A DNA stretch of 64,000 nt from Lachnospiraceae bacterium (GCA_022483465.1 JAKVNF010000001.1:868001-932000), one strand, 5' to 3'; positions 29,721-39,308 are shown, counted from the first letter of the stretch. Program-made: numbers and translations. Notes: a model not told the origin generated them from the letters alone.

Positions 29721-30843
29721 TCACGCAATGCTCTCTCCTTCCAGTGCACACAGGTGGCTTCACTGTACGCCTTCCGCACTGCTCGAGAAATCCTTCAGTG
29801 ATACCAGCTCTCCTGCTTCAGCGGAAGGAACTGCCGCTCATGCCCTTGCTGACCACAAAGTAAAGCGAGCTCTCAAGCGTCGCAGCAAACGTCCGGTGTC
29901 TGATTACAACACAGACGAGATGGAGGAATGCACTGACGATTACCGTGACTTTGTCATGGAGCAGCTTGGCAAGGAAAGACAGACCTGCAGTGATGCTCAG
30001 GCTTACACGGAGATCGAACTTGACCTTTCAGCTTACATTCCGCATGGCTTTGGGACCAGCGACTGCATCATTGTTTCCGATAACAGGATGCATGTCATTG
30101 ATCTGAAGTACGGTCAGGGAGTGCTCGTGGAGTCAGAAGAAAACCCGCAGATGATGCTCTATGCACTCGGCGCACTGGATCTCTTCGGAGATCTGTACAA
30201 CTTCGAGGAAGTATCGCTGACCATCTTCCAGCCGAGACGAGACAATATTTCGACCTGGAACACCACGGTATCACACCTCAGGGAATGGGCAGATGAAGTC
30301 TTAAAACCTAAAGTTGCTCTGGCCAATGAAGGACTCGGCGATTACTGCTCCGGCGACTGGTGCCGCTTTTGCAAAGCAGCAGTCAAGTGCCGTGCAAGAG
30401 CCGAAAAGCAGCTCGCTCTCGCAAAGTACGAATTCCAGAAGCCACCCCTCCTCTCGGATGAAGAGATTGATGAGATCCTTCCCGATCTCGATCCACTGAT
30501 GAAATGGGCTGAAGATCTGATGCAGTATGCCACAGATGAAGCTGCCGAACATGGGAAGAAGTGGAAAACCTACAAACTTGTCGAGGGACGCTCAAAGAGA
30601 AAGTACACAGATGAGCAGGCTGTATCAGAGGCCGCGAAGAATGCCGGCTATACCGACATTTACAGGAGAAGCCTCATCCCCATCACGGAAATGGAACGCC
30701 TGATGGGTAAGAAAACGTTCCATGAAGTTCTTGGCGGACTTGTGATGAAGCCGCCGGGCAAACCGACGCTCGTACCGAGATCGGACGGGCGACCGGAAAT
30801 AATGGCAGATGATGTTCATAACGAATTCAAGGAGGAAATTTAA
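29710..30843 (+). CDS. DUF2800 phage protein (PD-(D/E)XK-like)
   Basis: LSPSSAHRWLHCTPSALLEKSF...EGTAAHALADHKVK; VIDLKYGQGVLVE. Confidence 0.92.
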   Translation: MPVNHAMLSPSSAHRWLHCTPSALLEKSFSDTSSPASAEGTAAHALADHKVKRALKRRSKRPVSDYNTDEMEECTDDYRDFVMEQLGKERQTCSDAQAYTEIELDLSAYIPHGFGTSDCIIVSDNRMHVIDLKYGQGVLVESEENPQMMLYALGALDLFGDLYNFEEVSLTIFQPRRDNISTWNTTVSHLREWADEVLKPKVALANEGLGDYCSGDWCRFCKAAVKCRARAEKQLALAKYEFQKPPLLSDEEIDEILPDLDPLMKWAEDLMQYATDEAAEHGKKWKTYKLVEGRSKRKYTDEQAVSEAAKNAGYTDIYRRSLIPITEMERLMGKKTFHEVLGGLVMKPPGKPTLVPRSDGRPEIMADDVHNEFKEEI

Positions 30844-30846
30844 TTA

Positions 30847-32495
30847 CTCAAACTTCCCACTTGGTCCGACCCTCGAAAAACGTTGAAAATACGCCCAAAA
30901 TTGAGCTTTTTACTATGAGTTTTTCGGCTTCTTGACAATTGAAAAAGCACTCTGTGCCTTCTATAATATGATCATCCACAATCAAAAGAAAGTACAGGTG
31001 CTCACAATGAGTATACATCAAAACAAGCCAATTGCAACTGCTAATTTCGAGGACGAATGTGCGTTTGGAAACGCCATGAAAGAGCTTGGCGTAAGCGCTC
31101 TCCTGAAGGCCTCCAATATCACCAAGGCGAAGGGTGCCTCTGCATATGAGCTCTTTCAGTTTCTTGTAATCCTCGTGTTCCAGAAGTGCAACCTGTATCA
31201 CTTCCTCAACTCCAAGAAGAAGGATACTGCCTATGACGATAACACCTACTACCGCTTCCTGAATGAAGGACGCTACAACTGGAGAAAGTTCATCCTGCTC
31301 CTCTCCGCCAGGATTGCCGCCTATTTCACTACTCTTACCCGCGAGGACAGAGCACGATGCTTCGTGCTCGATGACTCTGTCATCGCCCGTAACCGTTCCA
31401 AAAAGGTGGAGCTGCTCTCCAATGTCTACAATCACGTGATCCACAGAACCGAGAGGGGATTTAATCTCCTTCTTCTTGGGTGGACCGATGGATACAGCTT
31501 CCTTCCGGTCCAGTACATCATGCTTGCTTCGGCCAAGGCTAAGAGCCGCATCTGCGACGTATACGACAAGCACCTGCGTCATAACACCAACGCGTACAAG
31601 AGACGGGTGGATGCAATTACGCAAAAGCCCGTGATTGCACTTCAGTTGCTTCGCTTCGCCATTGACGCTGATATCAAAGCCGAATACGTGCTCATGGATA
31701 CCTGGTTCACGACAGAATCGTTCATCTGCAACATCAAGAACCTCGGCCTTGAGGTGATCGGCATGCTCAAAGATACCAAGCAGCAGTATTGGTACAAAGG
31801 CAGGCTGTATAACCTGAAAGGCCTTGCGAAGACTGCCATCCGTCATTGCCCGCAGGGGAACCTGTTCGGGTCCATTGTTGTCAAAACGAAGTATCAGCAG
31901 CTTCCTGTCAAGCTGGTCTTTGTCCGCAATCGCAACAAGAAGGACGAGTACATCATCCTTCTAACCACTGCGGTGACTCTGCCCGACAGTGAGGTAGTCA
32001 GAATCTATGGCTACAGGTGGGGCATCGAGGTATGCTTCAGGGCATGTAAGTCCCTTCTCAAGCTTGGCAAGGAGTTTCAAGGACTCAGCTACGACGTAAC
32101 CGACAGCACAACTGCACTCGTGCTCACACGATTTCTCATTCTCGAGTATATCCGTCGCAAGAAGAATGATCCCAAGACCATCTGTGAGCTGTTCTTCGTC
32201 TGCTGTGATGACATTCAGGATATTTCCCTGAAGCAGTCGATTGACCGTCTTGCTGCAATGCTGATCGAGGGGGTCAGAACAGGTGATGTCTCCATTCAGA
32301 TCTCCGAAAAGATGCGTAGCGACCTGACGAACTGGTTTTCGACACAGCCTGAGTTTATACAGAACCTGTTCCGCGACTTCCTAAATTTGTTTCTAACAAG
32401 CGATAAAGTTGCATAATGCTGTCAAGTTTCAAAAAATCACCTGTTGAGCAAGAAACCATCGGCTGTTACAGCATTTTTCAAGTGGGAAGTTTGAG
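30847..32495 (+). mobile_element. IS4-like insertion sequence, 17-bp TIR, 7-bp TSD TTAATTA
   Basis: TIR CTCAAACTTCCCACTTG (30847) / CAAGTGGGAAGTTTGAG (ends 32495); TSD 30840-30846 and 32496-32502. Confidence 0.92.
30932..32416 (+). CDS. IS4-family DDE transposase
   Basis: CFVLDDSVIARNRSKK, VLMDTWFTTESFI, YGYRWGIEVCFRACKSLLKLGKEFQGLSY. Confidence 0.88.
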   Translation: MTIEKALCAFYNMIIHNQKKVQVLTMSIHQNKPIATANFEDECAFGNAMKELGVSALLKASNITKAKGASAYELFQFLVILVFQKCNLYHFLNSKKKDTAYDDNTYYRFLNEGRYNWRKFILLLSARIAAYFTTLTREDRARCFVLDDSVIARNRSKKVELLSNVYNHVIHRTERGFNLLLLGWTDGYSFLPVQYIMLASAKAKSRICDVYDKHLRHNTNAYKRRVDAITQKPVIALQLLRFAIDADIKAEYVLMDTWFTTESFICNIKNLGLEVIGMLKDTKQQYWYKGRLYNLKGLAKTAIRHCPQGNLFGSIVVKTKYQQLPVKLVFVRNRNKKDEYIILLTTAVTLPDSEVVRIYGYRWGIEVCFRACKSLLKLGKEFQGLSYDVTDSTTALVLTRFLILEYIRRKKNDPKTICELFFVCCDDIQDISLKQSIDRLAAMLIEGVRTGDVSIQISEKMRSDLTNWFSTQPEFIQNLFRDFLNLFLTSDKVA

Positions 32496-32501
32496 TTAAT
32501 T

Positions 32502-33062
32502 ATGCCTATTAACAATCATTCTACAAAAGTCGTAACCGGTATCGTAAGACTCTCTTATGCAAATGTATGGGAACCGAAGTCCATCAACGGAGGCAAGGAA
32601 AAGTACAGCGTTTCGCTGATCATCCCGAAGTCCGACAAGAAGACCATTGACGCTATCAACAAGGCGGTCGATGCGGCTATCGAGGACGGCGTAAGCAAGT
32701 TCGGCGGCAAGAAGCCGAACAAGGCAGCCATCAAGCTCCCTCTCCGCGACGGTGATATTGAGCGTGATGACGAGGCCTACAAGGACAGCTTCTTCGTCAA
32801 TGCCAACAGCACCACTCCGCCCCAGATCGTTGACGCTCATGTTCAGCCGATTCTAGATCGCAGCGAAGTTTACAGCGGCTGCTATGCGAGGGTATCCGTC
32901 ACTTTCTACGCTTTCAACTCCAATGGAAACAAGGGCGTGGCCTGCGGCCTTGGTAACATTCAGAAGATCAGGGACGGAGAGCCTCTCGGCGGTCATAGCA
33001 GTGCTGCTGATGATTTCTCCGACTTCTCCGACAACAACGGCGATGATGATTTTCTTGGCTAA
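32502..33062 (+). CDS. DUF2815 phage protein
   Basis: TGIVRLSYANVWEPKSINGGKEKYSVSLIIPKSDKKTIDAINKAVDAA. Confidence 0.92.
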   Translation: MPINNHSTKVVTGIVRLSYANVWEPKSINGGKEKYSVSLIIPKSDKKTIDAINKAVDAAIEDGVSKFGGKKPNKAAIKLPLRDGDIERDDEAYKDSFFVNANSTTPPQIVDAHVQPILDRSEVYSGCYARVSVTFYAFNSNGNKGVACGLGNIQKIRDGEPLGGHSSAADDFSDFSDNNGDDDFLG

Positions 33063-33088
33063 TAGCAGAAAGGCAACGATATGAAATC

Positions 33089-33148
33089 CAAATACCTGTG
33101 TTACAATAAAACTGTATCACAAATACCTGTGTTACAATAAAACTGTAT
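33089..33148 (+). repeat. 31-bp tandem direct repeat (2 copies) carrying TGTGTTACAAT
   Basis: caaatacctgtgttacaataaaactgtat at 33089 and 33120. Confidence 0.85.
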
Positions 33149-33172
33149 TGGGAACAAGAAAGGAAGATTCAA

Positions 33173-33814
33173 ATGGCAAATATCATGATCTTAGGCGCAC
33201 ACGGGCAAATTGCAACGTTAGCGCGGCATCAGTTGCTGAAAGAAACCGATCATCACCTGAGTTTGTTTCTACGCAATGCCGGGCGGCTACAAGACGTCAA
33301 TCCGCAACGGGAGACGGTGATTGACGGGGATGTCACCGACACCGCCAAGTTGACCAAGGCGCTTGCTGGCATTGACGTTGTCTATGCCAACCTTGGCAAC
33401 AAGGGAATTGAAGATCAGGCAAAATCCGTCGTGAAAGCGATGGATGCTGCAGGTGTGAGTCGATTGATTTGGATTTCGACGTTGGGAATTTACGATGAAG
33501 TCCCCGGCGCTTTTGGCAAGTGGAATCATCAAATGCTTGATGGTGGTTATCTTGAAACCTACGCCGCAGCCGCCAAAGTCATTGAAAATTCTGACTTAAA
33601 ATATACGATCATTCGGCCAGCTTGGCTTTCCAATAAAAACATTGTCAGTTATGAATTAACGGAAAAAGGCGAGCCATTTAAGGGCACAGAAGTCTCTCGG
33701 CGCAGCATCGCTGACTTCGTCGTCAAGCTGATTAACGATCCAAGCAAACACATCGGTGCTTCACTTGGCGTTGACCAACCTAACACCCAAGGCGATAAGC
33801 CTTCCTTCTATTAA
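33173..33814 (+). CDS. NAD(P)-binding SDR-family oxidoreductase, lactobacillus-like
   Basis: MANIMILGAHGQIATLARHQLL Rossmann start; RBS aaaggaaga. Confidence 0.85.
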   Translation: MANIMILGAHGQIATLARHQLLKETDHHLSLFLRNAGRLQDVNPQRETVIDGDVTDTAKLTKALAGIDVVYANLGNKGIEDQAKSVVKAMDAAGVSRLIWISTLGIYDEVPGAFGKWNHQMLDGGYLETYAAAAKVIENSDLKYTIIRPAWLSNKNIVSYELTEKGEPFKGTEVSRRSIADFVVKLINDPSKHIGASLGVDQPNTQGDKPSFY

Positions 33815-33840
33815 AGTAACCAGTCATCGGCCAAATCAAA

Positions 33841-33886
33841 AAGAGTTTATTTCCGTGTTCATCACTGGGAAATAAACTCTTTTCTG
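33841..33886. terminator. Bidirectional terminator AAGAGTTTATTTCC...GGAAATAAACTCTTTT
   Basis: Long perfect stem downstream of SDR. Confidence 0.85.
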
Positions 33887-33913
33887 TTGCCATGCCCTTT
33901 ACTTGGCTATCAA

Positions 33914-34058
33914 AGTATTATCTTTTTAAGCTCGTCAGGTTCATTGACAGAAGCTTCAAGCAATTCTTGAATATCAATTTGCCAAGGATCAGTAAGCATT
34001 TCATCGATTGGTTTTAATACTTTCTTTTCGTCCAGCTTGATTACTCCTAACATCAAAA
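33914..34058 (-). pseudogene. AT-rich ORF fragment (47 aa)
   Basis: MLGVIKLDEKKVLKPIDEMLTDPWQIDIQELLEASVNEPDELKKIIL. Confidence 0.35.
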
Positions 34059-34065
34059 TAATAAT

Positions 34066-34347
34066 TTCAGTTTAGATACGCAGTTCTTAGACATTCTTGA
34101 TACAGTTCTCTACATCATCTACGCCCTCTTCGGGCTCGGCGGACTGGGACTCACGATCATTATGGTCGTGATTTCCATCCGGAATACAAAGCGCGACGAT
34201 GCGTTTGAGAAGGAACTGCACGACCAGAAGATGAAAAACGAGGCAGCCGCTGCAGAGCGTGACAAGGAATTCGCAGCGGAAAAACAGCAGTGGGACAAGG
34301 AATACCATGAAAGACGCATGGCTGCTCTCGAAGATCTGAAGCACTGA
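34066..34347 (+). pseudogene. 5'-truncated phage small membrane protein
   Basis: Frame open upstream without ATG: LDTQFLDILDTVLYIIYALFGLGGLGLTIIMVVISIRNTKRDDAFEKELHDQKMKNEAAAAERDKE. Confidence 0.5.
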
Positions 34348-34373
34348 CAACTGAATAACGGCAACATATAACG

Positions 34374-34411
34374 GCGGCGGGAGGCAGAATTCCCGCCGCT
34401 TATTTTTTTTT
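34374..34411 (+). terminator. Rho-independent terminator GCGGCGGGA/TCCCGCCGC + T-run
   Basis: 9-bp perfect stem then TTATTTTTTTTT. Confidence 0.85.
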
Positions 34412-34722
34412 GAACCAAATCGCGCGAGCGCGATGCTCCATCAAAGTTATCCCTAAAGCTCACAGCTTTCTCTGTTGGGGATACCATGACAAACTTCAGC
34501 ATAGACAAAAGAGGAAGAAATGATCTTGTCATCTCTTCCTCTTTTCTGTATTCTACAAAAAAAATAACCCACAGATGACCTTGATTGGCGTCGAGCGTTC
34601 ATCCATGGGGCTCTCATAAGCAAGGTGAGTTTATCAAGTCCCTTGCAAATCTGCAAGCCCCATCTTTGTCGGCCGGCCAATCATGAGTTTCATCCCCATA
34701 CCATCATTGCCGGAACGATTTC

Positions 34723-35643
34723 ATGAGATACCTTGATTCCCCGAAATTCAAAACCGAACTGTCCAGGCTGGAAGTATTTCTGTCCCTGATCGACTACCGC
34801 GAGTCTACCATTCAGGGCTATCTGCAGACCGTCTTCGAGTGCTGTGAATGGCTTGAGAGAACCTATCATGTTTCCCTCGATGATGCTGATCTTGAACAGC
34901 TTCAGAGTTTTCTCGTTTATCTCCATAAGCCCATAAGCAAAGGCGGGAGAGAGCTCAAGCCCAGATCTGTCAACGTCTACAACGTCAGCATCCGGCGTTA
35001 TCATGCTTCCGTTGCGCATGCTCCCATCCCTCTGGAAAACCTTCCGCTGATGAAGGTGGATCATACCCTCCCGAAGGTACCGACGCGTCAGGAAGTGCAG
35101 AAGCTGATTATGGGGACGAAAGATCCGAGAAACCGCCTGATTCTCGCCCTCGGCTTTGGCTGTGCGCTCCGTCTGAATGAAGTCCTGTCTCTGCGCTTCG
35201 GTGATATCTCCATCAAAAGAATGCAGATCACAATTCGTGCGGAAGTCAGCAAGAACCGAAATGAAGGGAAGGTCGAACTTCCAAAAGATCTCGCGCGGAT
35301 GCTCTACTTCTACTTCAAAAGATTCCGTCGGGATGCCGGAGAGGGGGACTACCTTTTTCCCGGCAGAGATGCCGCACATCATCTGTCTGACGGAGCAGTG
35401 CAGCGCTTCTTTCAGAAGCGCCTGAAAGAACTCGGATGGGAAAACCGCGGATATCATTTCCATTCCCTCCGACACGCCCATGCGCTTTTCTACTATCAGG
35501 GCGGCGCTGATCTCTTTCAGGTACAGGTCAGACTTCGGCACCGCTCCATTGCTTCCACGATGATCTACGTACAGCTGGATGGTCAGCTTCAGGAGAGAAA
35601 AAACGTTGCAAACCCCTTCGACGGAAACGGCTTCGCGCTCTGA
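34723..35643 (+). CDS. Tyrosine recombinase/integrase
   Basis: GFGCALRLNEVLSLRFGDI; YHFHSLRHAHALFYYQGGADLFQVQVRLRHRSIASTMIYVQ. Confidence 0.92.
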   Translation: MRYLDSPKFKTELSRLEVFLSLIDYRESTIQGYLQTVFECCEWLERTYHVSLDDADLEQLQSFLVYLHKPISKGGRELKPRSVNVYNVSIRRYHASVAHAPIPLENLPLMKVDHTLPKVPTRQEVQKLIMGTKDPRNRLILALGFGCALRLNEVLSLRFGDISIKRMQITIRAEVSKNRNEGKVELPKDLARMLYFYFKRFRRDAGEGDYLFPGRDAAHHLSDGAVQRFFQKRLKELGWENRGYHFHSLRHAHALFYYQGGADLFQVQVRLRHRSIASTMIYVQLDGQLQERKNVANPFDGNGFAL

Positions 35644-37063
35644 AAAAACAAAAAAGATGGTACCCTCGAGCCGGCCAGGCAGAACCTTCCGCCTTCCTGA
35701 CAGTCAGACTGCGATCAGAGTTCGCAGATGCATTACCGGCTTCAGACAGGAAAAAGAGCCTTCAAGATATCGAATCCGCCAGATCTTCCGGAGATTTCTC
35801 CCAGACTATCTGGCAAAGCACGGAAAGGAAATGCCGCCCGAAAAGGTGAAGATTCTCCGTCTCATGGCACAATGCGGCACGGGAGATCTGGGTTATATTG
35901 TCTCCATCTGCCCTGACTGCGGAGAAATTTCGTTTACACCGAGATCCTGCGGCAACTCGAACTGCCCCTGCTGTGGCTTTTTTCGCCGTGAAAAGTGGAT
36001 CGCTGAGCGCAGGTCCGAAGTCATTCACGGGATGTCCTACCATCATCTTGTGTTCACGGTTCCCCACGATCTGAATGAGTTGATCTACAACAATCAGAAG
36101 GCTCTGCTGGATCTTCTGTTTCATTCCGCGCAGGATGCCCTTCTGGAGCTCTGCCTTGAAAGGCACAACATTAAGCCCGGAATCATCATGGTGCTCCACA
36201 CTTTTGGGAGCAGTATGACGCTCCACTACCACCTGCACGTGCTGATCTCCGCAGGCGGACTGACACCGGATGACGCCTCCTTTAAGAAGATCAGGGGCTT
36301 CTTCCTCCCTGTCCAGAAGATATCCGGACGATACCGGAAGCACTTCATGAGAGGACTCAAGCGGCTCTACAGAAAGGGAAAACTATCCTTCAATGGCTCT
36401 GCCGCACCTTATGAGAGTGAGGAGTCATTCCAGAATTTATGCGACGAGTGCTACAAGTGCCTTTGGAATGTCAACCTCAAGAGGTATGGCTCTTATTCTG
36501 AAGAAGACAGAGAACGGGATCCGTCACTTCCGGATGTGGAGGATGTCATAGGTTATTTTGGGCGGTACGCCGACAGAACGGCAATCACATCCTCCCGGAT
36601 CAGGGACGTCTCGGACAGCGGTATCACGTTTGAGTACAAGGACTATCATACCGATGGCTCGTATGACAAGAAGGACATGGTACTCACGCCGGAAGAATTC
36701 ATCCGACGGTTTTCACTTCACATCCTTCCGAAGGGAGTACGCAAGATCCGGATGGCAGGGTATCTTGCCGGGAATGTCCGTAAAAAGAAGCTTGCAAGGA
36801 TCCACGAAATTCTGGGTGATGAATATGTACCGAGTCTGATTCGCGGAATGAAAAGCTGTGAGGTCATGAAGGCCCTTTTTGATAAGGATCCGGCCCGCTG
36901 CTCCAACTGTGGGGCACAGATGCATGCCTTTCTCTTCAGCATGGATAAGACAGCGATCTATCTCAGAGCAATGGGGAAGGTTGAAGGAAGCAGCTATATC
37001 GAAATACCCCGGTATTGCCGGGGACCGGATGGAATGTTGGATGTCTCCCATCCGCGCTTTTAA
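35579..37063 (+). CDS. IS91/IS801-like HUH transposase with N-terminal zinc ribbon
   Basis: CPDCGEISFTPRSCGNSNCPCCG; HUH LHYHLHVLISAGG; Y2 motif VIGYFGRYADRTAITSSRI. Confidence 0.92.
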   Translation: MVSFRREKTLQTPSTETASRSEKTKKMVPSSRPGRTFRLPDSQTAIRVRRCITGFRQEKEPSRYRIRQIFRRFLPDYLAKHGKEMPPEKVKILRLMAQCGTGDLGYIVSICPDCGEISFTPRSCGNSNCPCCGFFRREKWIAERRSEVIHGMSYHHLVFTVPHDLNELIYNNQKALLDLLFHSAQDALLELCLERHNIKPGIIMVLHTFGSSMTLHYHLHVLISAGGLTPDDASFKKIRGFFLPVQKISGRYRKHFMRGLKRLYRKGKLSFNGSAAPYESEESFQNLCDECYKCLWNVNLKRYGSYSEEDRERDPSLPDVEDVIGYFGRYADRTAITSSRIRDVSDSGITFEYKDYHTDGSYDKKDMVLTPEEFIRRFSLHILPKGVRKIRMAGYLAGNVRKKKLARIHEILGDEYVPSLIRGMKSCEVMKALFDKDPARCSNCGAQMHAFLFSMDKTAIYLRAMGKVEGSSYIEIPRYCRGPDGMLDVSHPRF

Positions 37064-37252
37064 TAAAGATTCTTTTCAGGTCATCTGCCCGGATGGCCTA
37101 TTTCTCATGTCACAACGTCTGTAAATCCCACCCGGTCAACGGTTCAGAAGAAGAAAGATGGGTTTCTGAGCCAGGGTATTCAAGCCAAGTCGGATGCTAA
37201 AAATTCCTAACTATTCCCATAGTCTACGCTGAGAGCGATTCGGTTCAAAACA

Positions 37253-37295
37253 AAGGATAGTTGCCGGCCCCCTACGGGAACCGGCAACTATCCTT
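37253..37295. promoter_or_regulatory. 15-bp perfect hairpin upstream of DNA polymerase gene
   Basis: AAGGATAGTTGCCGG / CCGGCAACTATCCTT with 13-nt loop. Confidence 0.7.
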
Positions 37296-37316
37296 CACAA
37301 TTTATGGAGACACATT

Positions 37317-39299
37317 ATGAAATCACTTAGTATCGATCTCGAAACATTCTCAGACGTCGATCTGAACAAGTCTGGTGTGTACCGGTACACGGAAAGTCCG
37401 GCCTTTGAGATTCTTCTCTTCGGATTTGCCAGAGATGATGATCCGGTAACCGTCCTGGATCTGACTGCCGGCGATACCGTTCCTGAAGATGTTCTGGATG
37501 CACTGACAGACGAAACAGTGACAAAGTGGGCATTTAATGCAAGTTTTGAACGGATCTGTCTTTCCGCATATCTTAGAAAATATTACCCGGAGTGCTTTGT
37601 CACCTACAGTATTCCGGAAGACAGCGTCCGAAATTACCTCGACCCGGCATCCTGGCGCTGTTCCATGATCTGGTCTGCCTATCTTGGCCTTCCCCTCTCT
37701 CTGAAAGGCGTCGGCGAGGCATTAGATCTCGAAGAACAGAAAATGGCAGAAGGCAAGGAACTCCTCCGCTACTTCTGCACTCCGTGCAAGCCGACAAAGG
37801 CGAACGGCGGCAGAACAAGGAATCTCCCCTCTGACGCACCGGATAAATGGGAGGTCTTTAAGAAATACAACCGCCGCGATGTCGAGGCGGAAATGTCCAT
37901 CAAAAAGCACCTGCGTAACTTCCCTGTCCCGGAATCAGTCTGGGAGGAATACCACATCGATCAGGAGATTAATGACCGAGGCATTCTTGTAGACCTTGAG
38001 ATGGCAGAACAGGCCATTGCAATTGACAGCCGGTCAAGAGCCTCTCTTACCGAGAAGCTCAAGAAGCTGACCGGTCTTTCCAATCCGAACTCTGTCGTGC
38101 AGATGAAGGACTGGCTGAGTGCCCACGGCCTTAAGACAGATACCCTTGGCAAGAAGGCTGTGGCATCCCTTCTGGAAACTGCTCCGGATGATCTGAAGGA
38201 AGTGTTAAAGCTCCGTCAGCAAATTGCCAAATCCTCTGTAAAGAAGTATCAGGCCATGCAGAACGCTGCCTGTCGGGACCACAGAGCAAGAGGAATGTTC
38301 CAGTTCTATGGGGCAAACCGCAGTGGACGGTTCTCCGGGCGGCTGATTCAGTTACAGAACCTTCCTCAGAACCACATGCCGGATCTGGCGGAGGCAAGAG
38401 CCCTCGTGAAAAGCGGCGACTATGATTCTCTGGATCTTCTCTATGATTCCGTTCCGAATGTTCTGTCCGAACTGATCCGAACTGCTTTTATTCCCCGTCC
38501 CGGTATGAAATTCATTGTCAGTGACTTCTCTTCCATCGAGGCAAGAGTCCTGGCTTATCTGTCCGGTGAACAGCATACGATAGACTCCTTTGCCAAAGGC
38601 GAAGATATCTACTGTGCAACTGCATCAGCCATGTTCCACAAACCTGTGGTCAAGCATGGCATCAACGGTGAGCTCCGCCAGAAAGGTAAGATTGCGACGC
38701 TGGCCTGCGGTTATGGCGGTTCCGTGGGCGCTCTGAAGGCGATGGGTGCCCTTGATATGGGACTCAAGGAAGAAGATCTCCAGCCCATCGTGGACGCTTG
38801 GCGTGCCGCAAACCCGAATATCACGCAGTTTTGGTGGGACGTCGACCGTGCCGTGAAGGAAGTTATCCGGACAAAGGGAACCAGGGAAGTCAGGGGAATC
38901 CGGTTCTTCTACAAAAGCCAGATGCTCTTTATCCATCTTCCTTCCGGCAGAGATCTGGCCTACGTGAAGCCGATGATCCAGCCGAATCAGTATGGCGGCG
39001 AATCCATCACATACATGGGCATCGGATCCACGAAGAAGTGGGAACGCATTGAATCATACGGTCCGAAGATCGTGGAGAACATTACCCAGGCGATCAGCCG
39101 CGACATTCTCTGCTACGCCATGCGGACGCTCTCCCACTGCTTTATCTGCGCTCATGTACACGATGAGCTGATCATCGAATGCGGCATGGACGTATCCGTC
39201 GACGCGGTCTGCAAGCAGATGGGAAGAACCCCTCCGTGGGCACCCGGACTTCTGCTCCGTGCGGACGGCTACGAATGCGAATTTTATAAGAAAGACTGA
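37317..39299 (+). CDS. Phage family A DNA polymerase
   Basis: 3'-5' exo SIDLETFSDVDL; polymerase motifs FIVSDFSSIEARVLAYLSGE and HVHDELIIE. Confidence 0.95.
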   Translation: MKSLSIDLETFSDVDLNKSGVYRYTESPAFEILLFGFARDDDPVTVLDLTAGDTVPEDVLDALTDETVTKWAFNASFERICLSAYLRKYYPECFVTYSIPEDSVRNYLDPASWRCSMIWSAYLGLPLSLKGVGEALDLEEQKMAEGKELLRYFCTPCKPTKANGGRTRNLPSDAPDKWEVFKKYNRRDVEAEMSIKKHLRNFPVPESVWEEYHIDQEINDRGILVDLEMAEQAIAIDSRSRASLTEKLKKLTGLSNPNSVVQMKDWLSAHGLKTDTLGKKAVASLLETAPDDLKEVLKLRQQIAKSSVKKYQAMQNAACRDHRARGMFQFYGANRSGRFSGRLIQLQNLPQNHMPDLAEARALVKSGDYDSLDLLYDSVPNVLSELIRTAFIPRPGMKFIVSDFSSIEARVLAYLSGEQHTIDSFAKGEDIYCATASAMFHKPVVKHGINGELRQKGKIATLACGYGGSVGALKAMGALDMGLKEEDLQPIVDAWRAANPNITQFWWDVDRAVKEVIRTKGTREVRGIRFFYKSQMLFIHLPSGRDLAYVKPMIQPNQYGGESITYMGIGSTKKWERIESYGPKIVENITQAISRDILCYAMRTLSHCFICAHVHDELIIECGMDVSVDAVCKQMGRTPPWAPGLLLRADGYECEFYKKD

Positions 39300-39308
39300 C
39301 GTTTCTGA

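Larger units (their letters stand above)
34407..37250 (+). mobile_element. IS91-like HUH element with tyrosine recombinase gene and imperfect 16-bp terminal inverted repeats
   Basis: TTTTGAACCAAATCGC (34407-34422) vs GCGATTCGGTTCAAAA (37235-37250), one mismatch; two ORFs inside. Confidence 0.75.
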
